Part shown: positions 9,315-16,822 of the stretch, in pieces
How positions within the stretch are numbered: position 1 is the stretch's first letter
Layout of the letters: every line of letters starts with the position of its first letter
From: CAZONU01 sp965370045
GTDB taxonomy: Bacteria > Planctomycetota > SZUA-567 > JAKLDR01
DNA: 46,588 nucleotides
NCBI GenBank assembly: GCA_965370045.1
Contig: CBDUSI010000021.1
Location: 1 to 46,588, forward strand
Direction of reading: 5' to 3'
The notes under the pieces: model-generated
What the model was told of the DNA's origin: nothing
The model's input: the letters and a program-made list of their open reading frames with translations, nothing else
Database searches by the model: none
Position numbers and translations under genes: made by a program

Positions 9315-11075
9315 ATGAGCACCAGGAACCCACCGATCTGGTTTGCGGAGCCGACGGTCACCGTGGACCCCTGCGCCAAGGCAGTCGAGTGCGTGAAGGA
9401 GGCTGCGGACTTCCCGGCCAGGAACGAGTCCTGGGACGCGGGTTCGTCCCTTCTCCGTCTTGCGGGGGCGGCAAATGAGGTGCTGGCCGTGCAGTTGTAC
9501 GTCGAGAAGCGGGCCGGGCGAGTCGACTCGATCCGCCTCGAGGGGGCCGATGATCTTGAGCTGTCCGTCCTTCAGCACGTGGCCGTGCCCCATGAGGGCC
9601 GCTTCTACGACGACGCTCTTGTCCCCCTTCCAAACGTGGGGATGGCCGACGCGGCCAGGTCCATCACGCGCCGGGCACCGCGGGTCAAGGGGCGTCGCCG
9701 CCAGGGGTTCTTCATCGAGGTCTACATTCCCAAGGGAACGGCGGCGGGCCGGCGCGAGCTGAGCCTGGTGCTGAACGTCGGCGGCGAGGATATCCGCGTC
9801 AAGGTCGCGCTGACGGTCTACGGCTTCGAGCTTCCCGACAGCACGAGTTGCGTTGCCGACATCAACAACTACGGGACGGCACCGGCCACGGGGTTCGACG
9901 GCCTGGACTCGGGCGAGGGCTTCGAGCGTTTTCTTGAAATTGAACGGGCCTACTTCCGGATGGCCCGCGAGCATCGCGCGTTGTTTCATCTGTTGCCCTT
10001 CTCGCAGTCCGGGCGCGTCGAGGAGAACTACGCGCCGGTCCTGGCCGGGGCGGGGCGGGACCGGCGGGTGGTCGACTGGGGGCCCTTTGATAGGCACTGG
10101 GGACCCTATCTCGACGGCAGCGCCTTCAAGGGGGTGCGCGGGGGCGAGCGCCCCGTCGAGAACCTTTACTTACCAGTGAATCTCAACTGGCCGGCCTTCT
10201 TTGAGAAGTTCGGCACGCCCGGGTACGAGCTGGAGTTCAAGAAGGTGCTGGGCGAGATGGCCGCGCATTTCCGCGAGAAGGGCTGGACGGAGACCAGCTT
10301 CGAGGTCTACTTCAACCACAAGGTCAGCTGGAAGTACTACCCCTGGGACATGGACGAAACGTTCTACAAGCGGGACAAGCCCGTGCTGCTTCAACTGGCG
10401 CGCATGGTCAACGAGGTGGCCAGGGATTTCCCCGAGGTCAAGCTTGTCAACCGCATCGACAGCTCCAACATCTACCCGGAGTGCGCCCGCGGCGACGAGG
10501 GCCGGGAGATCCAGCTCTGGGTCGTCAACCGCAGCCTGCACTCCCTGGAGCCCGAGGCCAACGAGATACTGCGCGCCAACGGCCAGAAGGTCTGGTTCTA
10601 CGGTGGCTCCGGTCTGCTGAGCGCACCCGACCGCCTGGACAGCCTGCGCTGGCCGTGGATGTCCTGGGGGCGGGAGACCGACGGCCTATGTTGGTGGTGT
10701 GGCACCCTGTGGGGCAACTGGGAAAACGTTGAGCCGGGCGGCTCGCACTGTTTCTATCCCGGGAAGCGCTTCGACATCGAGGGGCCGCTGGCCAGCCTCC
10801 GCCTGAAGGTGCTCCACCGGGCCATGCAGGACCACGCGTATCTCCAGATGCTGACCGAGCGGACCGGATCAAGGGCCGCCGCGGACGAGTGCATCGCACG
10901 GACCGTGGGTTGCAGGGACCGCGAGGGCTGGTACCAGAGCCAGGAGCGCAGGGAAGTGGCCCACGACGAGATACAGACCACCTCGAGCTCCGACCGGTCC
11001 TGGAACACTGCGCCGCGCAGCGCATGGATTGAAGCGCGCGCCGAACTCGCGGAGGCCATCGAGACGGCCCGCTAA
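9315..11075 (+). CDS. GH123/DUF4091-like glycoside hydrolase, no signal peptide
   Basis: The product has 586 residues. The ATG follows a GGAGGAG stretch. No signal peptide or membrane segment is seen, so it should be cytoplasmic, unlike most of its neighbours. An N-terminal beta-sandwich (about residues 1-175, ending in LTVYGFELP) precedes a TIM-barrel-like body rich in W, Y and F. The segment PWDMDET contains an adjacent Asp-Glu pair (about residues 347-348) where GH123 enzymes place their polarising Asp and acid/base Glu for substrate-assisted cleavage of N-acetylhexosaminides. That would predict a HexNAc-type substrate, but DUF4091 is a broad family and this is an inference. It overlaps no neighbour. 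The small gene at 11086 follows after 10 nt. Confidence 0.75.
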   Translation: MSTRNPPIWFAEPTVTVDPCAKAVECVKEAADFPARNESWDAGSSLLRLAGAANEVLAVQLYVEKRAGRVDSIRLEGADDLELSVLQHVAVPHEGRFYDDALVPLPNVGMADAARSITRRAPRVKGRRRQGFFIEVYIPKGTAAGRRELSLVLNVGGEDIRVKVALTVYGFELPDSTSCVADINNYGTAPATGFDGLDSGEGFERFLEIERAYFRMAREHRALFHLLPFSQSGRVEENYAPVLAGAGRDRRVVDWGPFDRHWGPYLDGSAFKGVRGGERPVENLYLPVNLNWPAFFEKFGTPGYELEFKKVLGEMAAHFREKGWTETSFEVYFNHKVSWKYYPWDMDETFYKRDKPVLLQLARMVNEVARDFPEVKLVNRIDSSNIYPECARGDEGREIQLWVVNRSLHSLEPEANEILRANGQKVWFYGGSGLLSAPDRLDSLRWPWMSWGRETDGLCWWCGTLWGNWENVEPGGSHCFYPGKRFDIEGPLASLRLKVLHRAMQDHAYLQMLTERTGSRAAADECIARTVGCRDREGWYQSQERREVAHDEIQTTSSSDRSWNTAPRSAWIEARAELAEAIETAR

Positions 11076-11085
11076 GGGGAATCCC

Positions 11086-11637
11086 ATGACCAGAATCAAG
11101 AGCTCCTTCCGCAAGGCCACCGAGGCGCGCCTCCGGCGAGTTGCCCGTGCCGGCACCGCCTTCCTCGACGGCGAAGCCTTCCGCGACGCATTCTTCGATC
11201 CGAAGCAGGGCGCCGTCTGCGCTGAAGAGCCGGAACGCGACGATCCCCAGTACCACGTGGACCACGAGAAGTTCATCGCGCTCAAGAAGACGCTCTTCAA
11301 GCTCTCCCGCCTGGAGCCCGATCCCACGGCGCTCATGACCTGGCGTCCCTACCTGGACGACCAGATGATAATCGCCGTAGCCATGGACCTGCACCCGGTA
11401 ATGGCCCGACCGGGCACCCGGCCCGTCAACGAGGCGATGCGCCGGGCACTGGGTGGCGATACCGCCGTGCAGGAGTTCGAGTTCCGCGGCCTCCCGGTCC
11501 TCTCGGTGCTGGCCCCCATACGCGACAGCTTCGAGGACGTTGTCGGTGTCCTGGAGGTCTACGCTCCGCTGGTGCCTGAGAAGAAGGATGGGTACATCTT
11601 CGGATGTCCCGCGGCGCAGACCATCGCCGGGGATTGA
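11086..11637 (+). CDS. Small Cache/GAF-like sensor-domain protein, unassigned
   Basis: The product has 183 residues. The start at 11086 is 10 nt after the preceding stop, with an AAGGGGA ribosome site. A longer in-frame start upstream would overlap the previous gene. There is no signal peptide or membrane helix. An N-terminal charged helical part (KATEARLRRVARAG) is followed by a region ending in VLSVLAPIRDS and DVVGVLEVYAPL, which resembles the last strands of Cache or GAF ligand-sensing domains. No output domain (kinase, cyclase, HTH) is attached. I do not recognise a defined family. It could be a free-standing ligand binder for the hydrolase operon or a partner of an unlinked regulator. 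Confidence 0.6.
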   Translation: MTRIKSSFRKATEARLRRVARAGTAFLDGEAFRDAFFDPKQGAVCAEEPERDDPQYHVDHEKFIALKKTLFKLSRLEPDPTALMTWRPYLDDQMIIAVAMDLHPVMARPGTRPVNEAMRRALGGDTAVQEFEFRGLPVLSVLAPIRDSFEDVVGVLEVYAPLVPEKKDGYIFGCPAAQTIAGD

Positions 11638-11662
11638 CCGCCAGAAGAAAGGACAAGGACTT

Positions 11663-14179
11663 ATGAGAATGCTTTGCGTAGCGCTCACCGCCGCGGTTCT
11701 GGCCGGCACGGTCAGCGGCGCGGGAGAGGTGAAATTCACCGCGGAACCCAAGGCGGTCGGGGCGGGCGGGAAGGTCAAGATCACCTTCGGCGTCAGCGCG
11801 CCTACGGACGTTGAGGTGGCGATTCTGGACGCCAAGGGCAACGTAGTCCGCCACCTGGCCGCCGGGCTGCTCGGGAAGAACGCGCCGGCGCCGCTCAGGA
11901 AGGACTCGCTCAAGCAGGTCCTGAGCTGGGACCGGAAGGACGACTTCGGCAAGAAGGTCTCAGCCGGCCCCTACACGGTCCGGGTGGGCCTCGGGCTCAA
12001 GCCGGAGTTCGACAAGATACTGGGCTTCGACCCCAACACGCTGGACGTGGTGCGCGGGCTGGCTGTGGGCCCGGGCGGGGAGCTGTTCGTGCTCAACCTG
12101 GGTCGGCACTTGCACATAGGCTTCGGCTCGACCGTCTGCAACATTCTGGACCGCGACGCCAAGTACCGGCGGACCATCATGCCCTATCAGGCGAAGTGCT
12201 TCCCGGACAGGGTCAAAGAGTTCGGCGTTCTCGATCTCGGCGAGAAGGGCCGCTATCCCTGGCTTCACGCCAACCACATGAAGAGCGTCTACCCGTTCTC
12301 TGACCAGCCGGCGCTACAGCAGCCCGTGGCCCTGGTCGACGGCCGGTTCGTCCTGACCATGAAGGTCAGGGGCAAGGGGGCCATGTTGGTGGCGGTTGAC
12401 GCCAAGGACGGAGGCGTGCCGAAGGGGGGAGCTTTCGGCCCCGCGCTCGGCAAGGAGATGGCCGGCCTCGCCTGTCTGGCCACCGCGCTCGACGGGAAGA
12501 CGATCTACATCTCGGGAACGCTCGCGCAGAAAGGCAAGCGCTGGAAGCACGCGGTCTATCGCGCCAAGTGGAAAGATAAGACCATCACCCCGTTCATCGG
12601 CAATCCCGGGGAGGCCGGCAATGGTAAGGAGCGCCTGAACCAACCGCAAGGTCTTGCCGTGGACAAGGCGGGCAACATCTACGTGGCCGACCGCGGCAAC
12701 GGCCGCGTGGCGGTCTTCAGCCCCGAGGGGAAGTTCCTGAGCGAGCTGCCCGTCGAAAACCCCTACATGCTGGGGGTGCACCGCAAGAGCGGGGCGGTCT
12801 ACGTCCTGGCCGGCGGCGACCCCCCGGACCACATCATCAAGTTCAAGAGCCGCAAGGACCCCAAGCCGGCCTACAGCCAGAAGATCCCGCGCATCATGCG
12901 CGCGCTCAAGAACAAGAAGAGGATAGACGCCTACCCGGTCTTTACGTTGGACGATTCGGCGGCGGAGCCGGTCCTCTGGGTGGGCTCGTCCACTGCCTGG
13001 GAGGCCTTCCAGCTGTTCCGCTTTGTGGAGAAGGGCGGCAAGCTGGGCGCACCGGAAGAGAAGGGCAAAGGCCCGGGATTCAGGGACTGCATGGAAATCC
13101 AGGTGGATCGGAAACGCGAAGTGGTCTACTTCCACCAGGGCGGCGGCGTGGCCAACCGCGGCGGGCGTTTCCTCAAGGTCAACGGGGTTGACGGCAAGAT
13201 TCTGAAGTCTCTCCGCGGGCCGACCGTGGGTTCGCACTTCGCGCTCGGCTACGACGGCTACGTGTATATTGTCAACGGCATCGCAAAGCGCATCTATCGA
13301 TATGACCGCGACTTGAAGCCGGCGTCCTTCCCTGGCCGTGACACCAACGCCAGCGATCCTATCCCCGGACACAGATACTCGAATCACATAATGGGTCGCG
13401 GCCTGGCCGTGCGCCGTGACGGAACCCTCTACCTCCTGCACGAGAACGTGCCCACGGTGCACGCACGTTACGGCGTCTCGGAGTGGGGCCCGAACGGCAA
13501 GATGAAGAAGGAAAACCTGATAGCCTCCCTGAGCCAGGGCGCGCTTTCGCTGCGCATCGACCCGGCCGGAAACCTCTACGTGGGCGACCCGGTCAAGCCC
13601 GCCGGGCAAGTTGTTCCGCCCGATCTCAAGGGAAAAGTGGACGCGGCCAGGAAGAGGCAGGTGGACAATCACTATCCCATCATGTACGGCAGTATTCTCA
13701 AGTTCCCCCCGACCGGCGGCGCGGGGGTAGGTCCCGCCATCGCGGGCGGTCGCAAGGGCATCCTGGCCTACGACGCCCCGGTGAAGATCAAGGGCGACCT
13801 CTGGCAGTACTTCGGCGTCGGCCCGATCCCGGCCTACAAGGGCGGCGCCTACAGGCATTACATTCACAAGTGCAGCTGCGAGGGCCTGCGCTTCGACGTG
13901 GACGGCTGGGGCCGGGTCTTCGCCCCCGACGCGGCGCGCTTTCGCGTCGTGGTCCTGGACACCAACGGAAACGAGATTGGCGCCTTTGGCCAATACGGCA
14001 ATCAGGATTCCGCCGGTCCGGGCAGCGCCGTGCCGAAGCCGGAGATCCCTCTTGCGTGGCCCACGGCCGTGGGGGTTTCTGACCGGGCCGCTTACGTTTC
14101 AGACCTGTTGAACCGGCGCATGGTGAGGGTTAAACTTGCTCACCGGCAGACCGCGACGTGCGCGGTCAAAGCCCCGTGA
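11663..14179 (+). CDS. Secreted NHL beta-propeller protein with FlgD-like domain
   Basis: The product has 838 residues. ATG 11663 follows an AGGACAAGGA stretch and opens a signal peptide (MRMLCVALTAAVLAG...SGAGE). The frame is open 70 codons further upstream, but that part overlaps the preceding gene and is not protein-like. A FlgD-like Ig domain spans about residues 25-110 (KVKITFGVSAPTDVEV, VVRHLAAG, SWDRKDDFGKK). The propeller has its best NHL repeat near residue 330 (GLAVDKAGNIYVADRGNGR). The C-S-C motif (Cys737/Cys739) and a terminal CAVKAP with Cys833 match the paralogues. The body is nearer to the truncated gene at the left edge than to those at 4636 and 14212. Confidence 0.85.
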   Translation: MRMLCVALTAAVLAGTVSGAGEVKFTAEPKAVGAGGKVKITFGVSAPTDVEVAILDAKGNVVRHLAAGLLGKNAPAPLRKDSLKQVLSWDRKDDFGKKVSAGPYTVRVGLGLKPEFDKILGFDPNTLDVVRGLAVGPGGELFVLNLGRHLHIGFGSTVCNILDRDAKYRRTIMPYQAKCFPDRVKEFGVLDLGEKGRYPWLHANHMKSVYPFSDQPALQQPVALVDGRFVLTMKVRGKGAMLVAVDAKDGGVPKGGAFGPALGKEMAGLACLATALDGKTIYISGTLAQKGKRWKHAVYRAKWKDKTITPFIGNPGEAGNGKERLNQPQGLAVDKAGNIYVADRGNGRVAVFSPEGKFLSELPVENPYMLGVHRKSGAVYVLAGGDPPDHIIKFKSRKDPKPAYSQKIPRIMRALKNKKRIDAYPVFTLDDSAAEPVLWVGSSTAWEAFQLFRFVEKGGKLGAPEEKGKGPGFRDCMEIQVDRKREVVYFHQGGGVANRGGRFLKVNGVDGKILKSLRGPTVGSHFALGYDGYVYIVNGIAKRIYRYDRDLKPASFPGRDTNASDPIPGHRYSNHIMGRGLAVRRDGTLYLLHENVPTVHARYGVSEWGPNGKMKKENLIASLSQGALSLRIDPAGNLYVGDPVKPAGQVVPPDLKGKVDAARKRQVDNHYPIMYGSILKFPPTGGAGVGPAIAGGRKGILAYDAPVKIKGDLWQYFGVGPIPAYKGGAYRHYIHKCSCEGLRFDVDGWGRVFAPDAARFRVVVLDTNGNEIGAFGQYGNQDSAGPGSAVPKPEIPLAWPTAVGVSDRAAYVSDLLNRRMVRVKLAHRQTATCAVKAP
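11771..11811 (+). repeat. FlgD-domain entry segment shared with 14320-14360
   Basis: These 41 nt differ from 14320-14360 at a single position, whereas the corresponding stretch of the closer paralogue (4747-4787) differs from 14320-14360 at 12 positions. It is the middle piece of the mosaic 5' end of the 14212 gene. Confidence 0.75.
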
Positions 14180-14197
14180 GTCAGTCTCAGGCAACAG

Positions 14198-14580
14198 GAA
14201 GGACAGAGACCATGAGGGTGCTTAGCGCCACAATCATTGCCGCGTTCCTGGCCGCCGCGGGCGCGGATGCAGGAGAGGTAAGCTTCAAGACGAAGCCCAA
14301 GGCCGTCAGGGAGGGGAAGAAGGTCAAGATCACCTTCGGCGTCAGCGCGCCGACGGACGTGGCGGTGGAGATAGTCGCCGGGGACGGCAAGATCGTTCGC
14401 CACCTGGGCGGGGCCGCGCTGGGCGCCAAGAATCCTCCTCCGCCCCCGTTCAAGCCGGGCCTGAGCCAGGTGATCGAGTGGGACGGCAAGGACGACCGCG
14501 GGAAGCCCGTCGCCGCGGCGGGGCTCAAGGTCCGGGTGCGCCTGGGGCTGAAGGCCGGGTTCGACCGCTTCATCGGCTGG
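14198..14580 (+). repeat. Mosaic 5' segment of the 14212 gene (three donors)
   Basis: Three consecutive blocks have different best matches in this window: 14198-14311 to 2131-2244 (RIFT-barrel gene), 14320-14360 to 11771-11811 (NHL gene), and 14359-14580 to 4786-5007 (NHL sister gene). Each block is much closer to its donor than the surrounding sequence is. Confidence 0.8.
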
Positions 14581-16791
14581 TCCGACTCGCCGCCCCTGGA
14601 CAAGTCCTGCGTCAACGGCATCGCCGTGACCCCGGACCGCAAGGTCTACGTGATGAGCATCAGTCGCGACGCACCGCGCTCGGGGCGGTCCGAGAATCGC
14701 TTGTGGGTCATGTCCCCGGAAGGCAAGTACCTCAAGACCCTGTATCCCTATCCGGCGACCATGGACCCGGCCAAGCTCTCCGGGGTCGACTTTCTGAGCG
14801 ACGAGAAGAACCGCCTTCAACCCCGGGTTTATGACCGCGTGTGCATCAGTACGCTTCCCCAGATGCGGGCGGTGAACCGCCAGACCATGGATGTCACTTC
14901 CGACGGACGAATCGTCTTCATGAGCGGCTGGGGCACGGAGTTGTACTCTTTCGGCCCGCGCTCCATCATGATCATGAAGAGCGACGGCTCCATCCCCCGC
15001 GAGCGGCTCGACGGGCCGACCTTCGGGAAGGGGATAAAGGCCGGCTACAATCACCTGGGCCTGGCTCCCGACGAGAAGAGCGTCTATGTTTGCGGCATGA
15101 AGGTAGCGCGGTGGGGCAAGGACGATAACGTGGTCTATCGCGTGGGCCTGGGCGTGAATGACAAGCCGGAAGTCATCTTCGGAAAGCTCGGCAAGTCGGC
15201 CGCCGGCAAGGAGGGACTCAACCAACCCAGGGGGCTGGCAGTCGACGGCAAGGGCCGCGTTTACGTCTCGGACTTCGGCAATGACCGCATAGCCGTGCTC
15301 GATCCCGCTGGCAAGTACCTGGGCGAGATTCCGGTGAAAGGCCCCGGGGTGATCTCCGTACACCCCAAGACCGGTGCCGTCTACGCTATCTCCATGCCGG
15401 TTCCCAAGAAGGTCTACAAACTGGTCAAGATCACCAGCTTCGAGAAACCCAAGGTGGCCGCGGAACTGGACCTGACCAGGTACGGCGGCGTTACCAGCAG
15501 GAAGACCCACGTGGGTTACCATCCGATCATGGGCCTGGACCCCTACGGCGCGAAGCCGGTCGTTTACCTGGGCGCTCCCTCAATGTGGGCGGGATACCGG
15601 GTCCTGCGCATCACCGACGAGGGCGCGACGCTGAAGGCAGAGAAGGTCTACATCGGCACGGCCGGGAAGATCAAGGGGTATCCCTATCCCCAAGGCACGG
15701 ACAGCAAGGGCAATCTCTACTTCCGGGCGCTGGCCGGATCGATCGGATACGACCCTTTCATCAGTTCCCACAAGTACAACGCCGACTCCGGGAAGATCGA
15801 GGCCACTAAACTGAAGAGCATCTGCGTAGCCGGCAAGGACGGCCTGTTCTACATGGGCAAGTACCAGGGCAAAGCGGTCATGCGCACGGACGAGTCGGGC
15901 AAGGTCGTCCCCTTCACCGCCACGGGCCAGTGGAGCGAGCCTTACAACGACTGGCGGTTTTACGACAGGCGCAACTCCTGGCACGCCCTGCCGTCGGGAG
16001 ATATCTGGGGGCTTGCTGCCGTGGCAAAGGCCAAGCCATTTCTGGGCAGCATTATCCGTCTTGGTCCCGACGGCAAGGTCAAGCAGAAGGACGTGGTCAC
16101 GGGCTTGCAGGGGCCTTCGAGTCCGAGGGTCGACAGCCGCGGCAACATCTACGTGGCGGACGGGCTGACTCTGGACGGACAGCCGTATCCCCCGGAGATC
16201 GACGCTTTCGCCAAGCGCCTGCGCGCGAAGGGGAGCACCAAGCGGGGGTATCACTCGGAGGCCGTCGAGGACACCTACGGCGAAGCCTACGGCTCGGTCT
16301 TCAAGTTCGGCCCCCAGGGAGGCAGGATTCGCAAGCTCGTCGGTGGCGAGGGCGCCAAGCCCGACGAGAAGCTGCTGAGCGCCTACCCGCATCGGATCAA
16401 GTTCGCGGCCAAGGGGCTCAAGAGGGTCTACCCGCGCATCTCAACGATGTCCCCGCCGCGCTACGACTACCCCTACAGCGCCTGCTGGTGCCTGTTTGCC
16501 ATCATGGACCTGGACAGCCATGATCGTCTCTTCGTGCCCGACGCCATGCAGTTCTGCGTCCGCGTGCTCGACGCCAACTTCAACGAAATCCTGAAGTTCG
16601 GCGCCTACGACAGCGCCACATCCAAGGGCGGCAAGGCCAACAGCCCCGGCCCGGCGATCCCGCTGGAGTTCCCCACCTATGTCCATGCCAGTGACGGTGC
16701 CGTCTACGTTACCGATTCGGCGTCGTGCGCGCGCCGGATCGTGAGACTGACGCTCGGTTACACGACCGAGGAAACGTGTGCGATCAGATAG
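14212..16791 (+). CDS. Secreted NHL beta-propeller protein, sister of 4636-7239
   Basis: The product has 859 residues. ATG 14212 follows AGGAAGGACAGAGACC. An in-frame GTG-type extension to 14158 overlaps the previous gene and is rejected. The signal peptide is MRVLSATIIAAFLAAAGADA, followed by a FlgD-like domain (about residues 30-122), then a propeller with an NHL repeat near residue 341 (GLAVDGKGRVYVSDFGN). C-W-C (Cys758/Cys760) and terminal CAIR (Cys856) are conserved. The 5' end is mosaic (see the repeat entries). Beyond residue about 123 the gene tracks the 4636 gene at clearly lower identity. Presumably exported. It is likely involved in binding or presenting the same glycan as the lyases around it. 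Confidence 0.85.
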   Translation: MRVLSATIIAAFLAAAGADAGEVSFKTKPKAVREGKKVKITFGVSAPTDVAVEIVAGDGKIVRHLGGAALGAKNPPPPPFKPGLSQVIEWDGKDDRGKPVAAAGLKVRVRLGLKAGFDRFIGWSDSPPLDKSCVNGIAVTPDRKVYVMSISRDAPRSGRSENRLWVMSPEGKYLKTLYPYPATMDPAKLSGVDFLSDEKNRLQPRVYDRVCISTLPQMRAVNRQTMDVTSDGRIVFMSGWGTELYSFGPRSIMIMKSDGSIPRERLDGPTFGKGIKAGYNHLGLAPDEKSVYVCGMKVARWGKDDNVVYRVGLGVNDKPEVIFGKLGKSAAGKEGLNQPRGLAVDGKGRVYVSDFGNDRIAVLDPAGKYLGEIPVKGPGVISVHPKTGAVYAISMPVPKKVYKLVKITSFEKPKVAAELDLTRYGGVTSRKTHVGYHPIMGLDPYGAKPVVYLGAPSMWAGYRVLRITDEGATLKAEKVYIGTAGKIKGYPYPQGTDSKGNLYFRALAGSIGYDPFISSHKYNADSGKIEATKLKSICVAGKDGLFYMGKYQGKAVMRTDESGKVVPFTATGQWSEPYNDWRFYDRRNSWHALPSGDIWGLAAVAKAKPFLGSIIRLGPDGKVKQKDVVTGLQGPSSPRVDSRGNIYVADGLTLDGQPYPPEIDAFAKRLRAKGSTKRGYHSEAVEDTYGEAYGSVFKFGPQGGRIRKLVGGEGAKPDEKLLSAYPHRIKFAAKGLKRVYPRISTMSPPRYDYPYSACWCLFAIMDLDSHDRLFVPDAMQFCVRVLDANFNEILKFGAYDSATSKGGKANSPGPAIPLEFPTYVHASDGAVYVTDSASCARRIVRLTLGYTTEETCAIR

Positions 16792-16822
16792 ACCACAACC
16801 ACGTGACGAGGGAGAACCCGGG

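Noticed and set aside
12314..15522. Two long minus-strand frames (559 and 460 codons)
   Set aside because: Both mirror the propeller genes and repeat each other only because those genes are paralogues.
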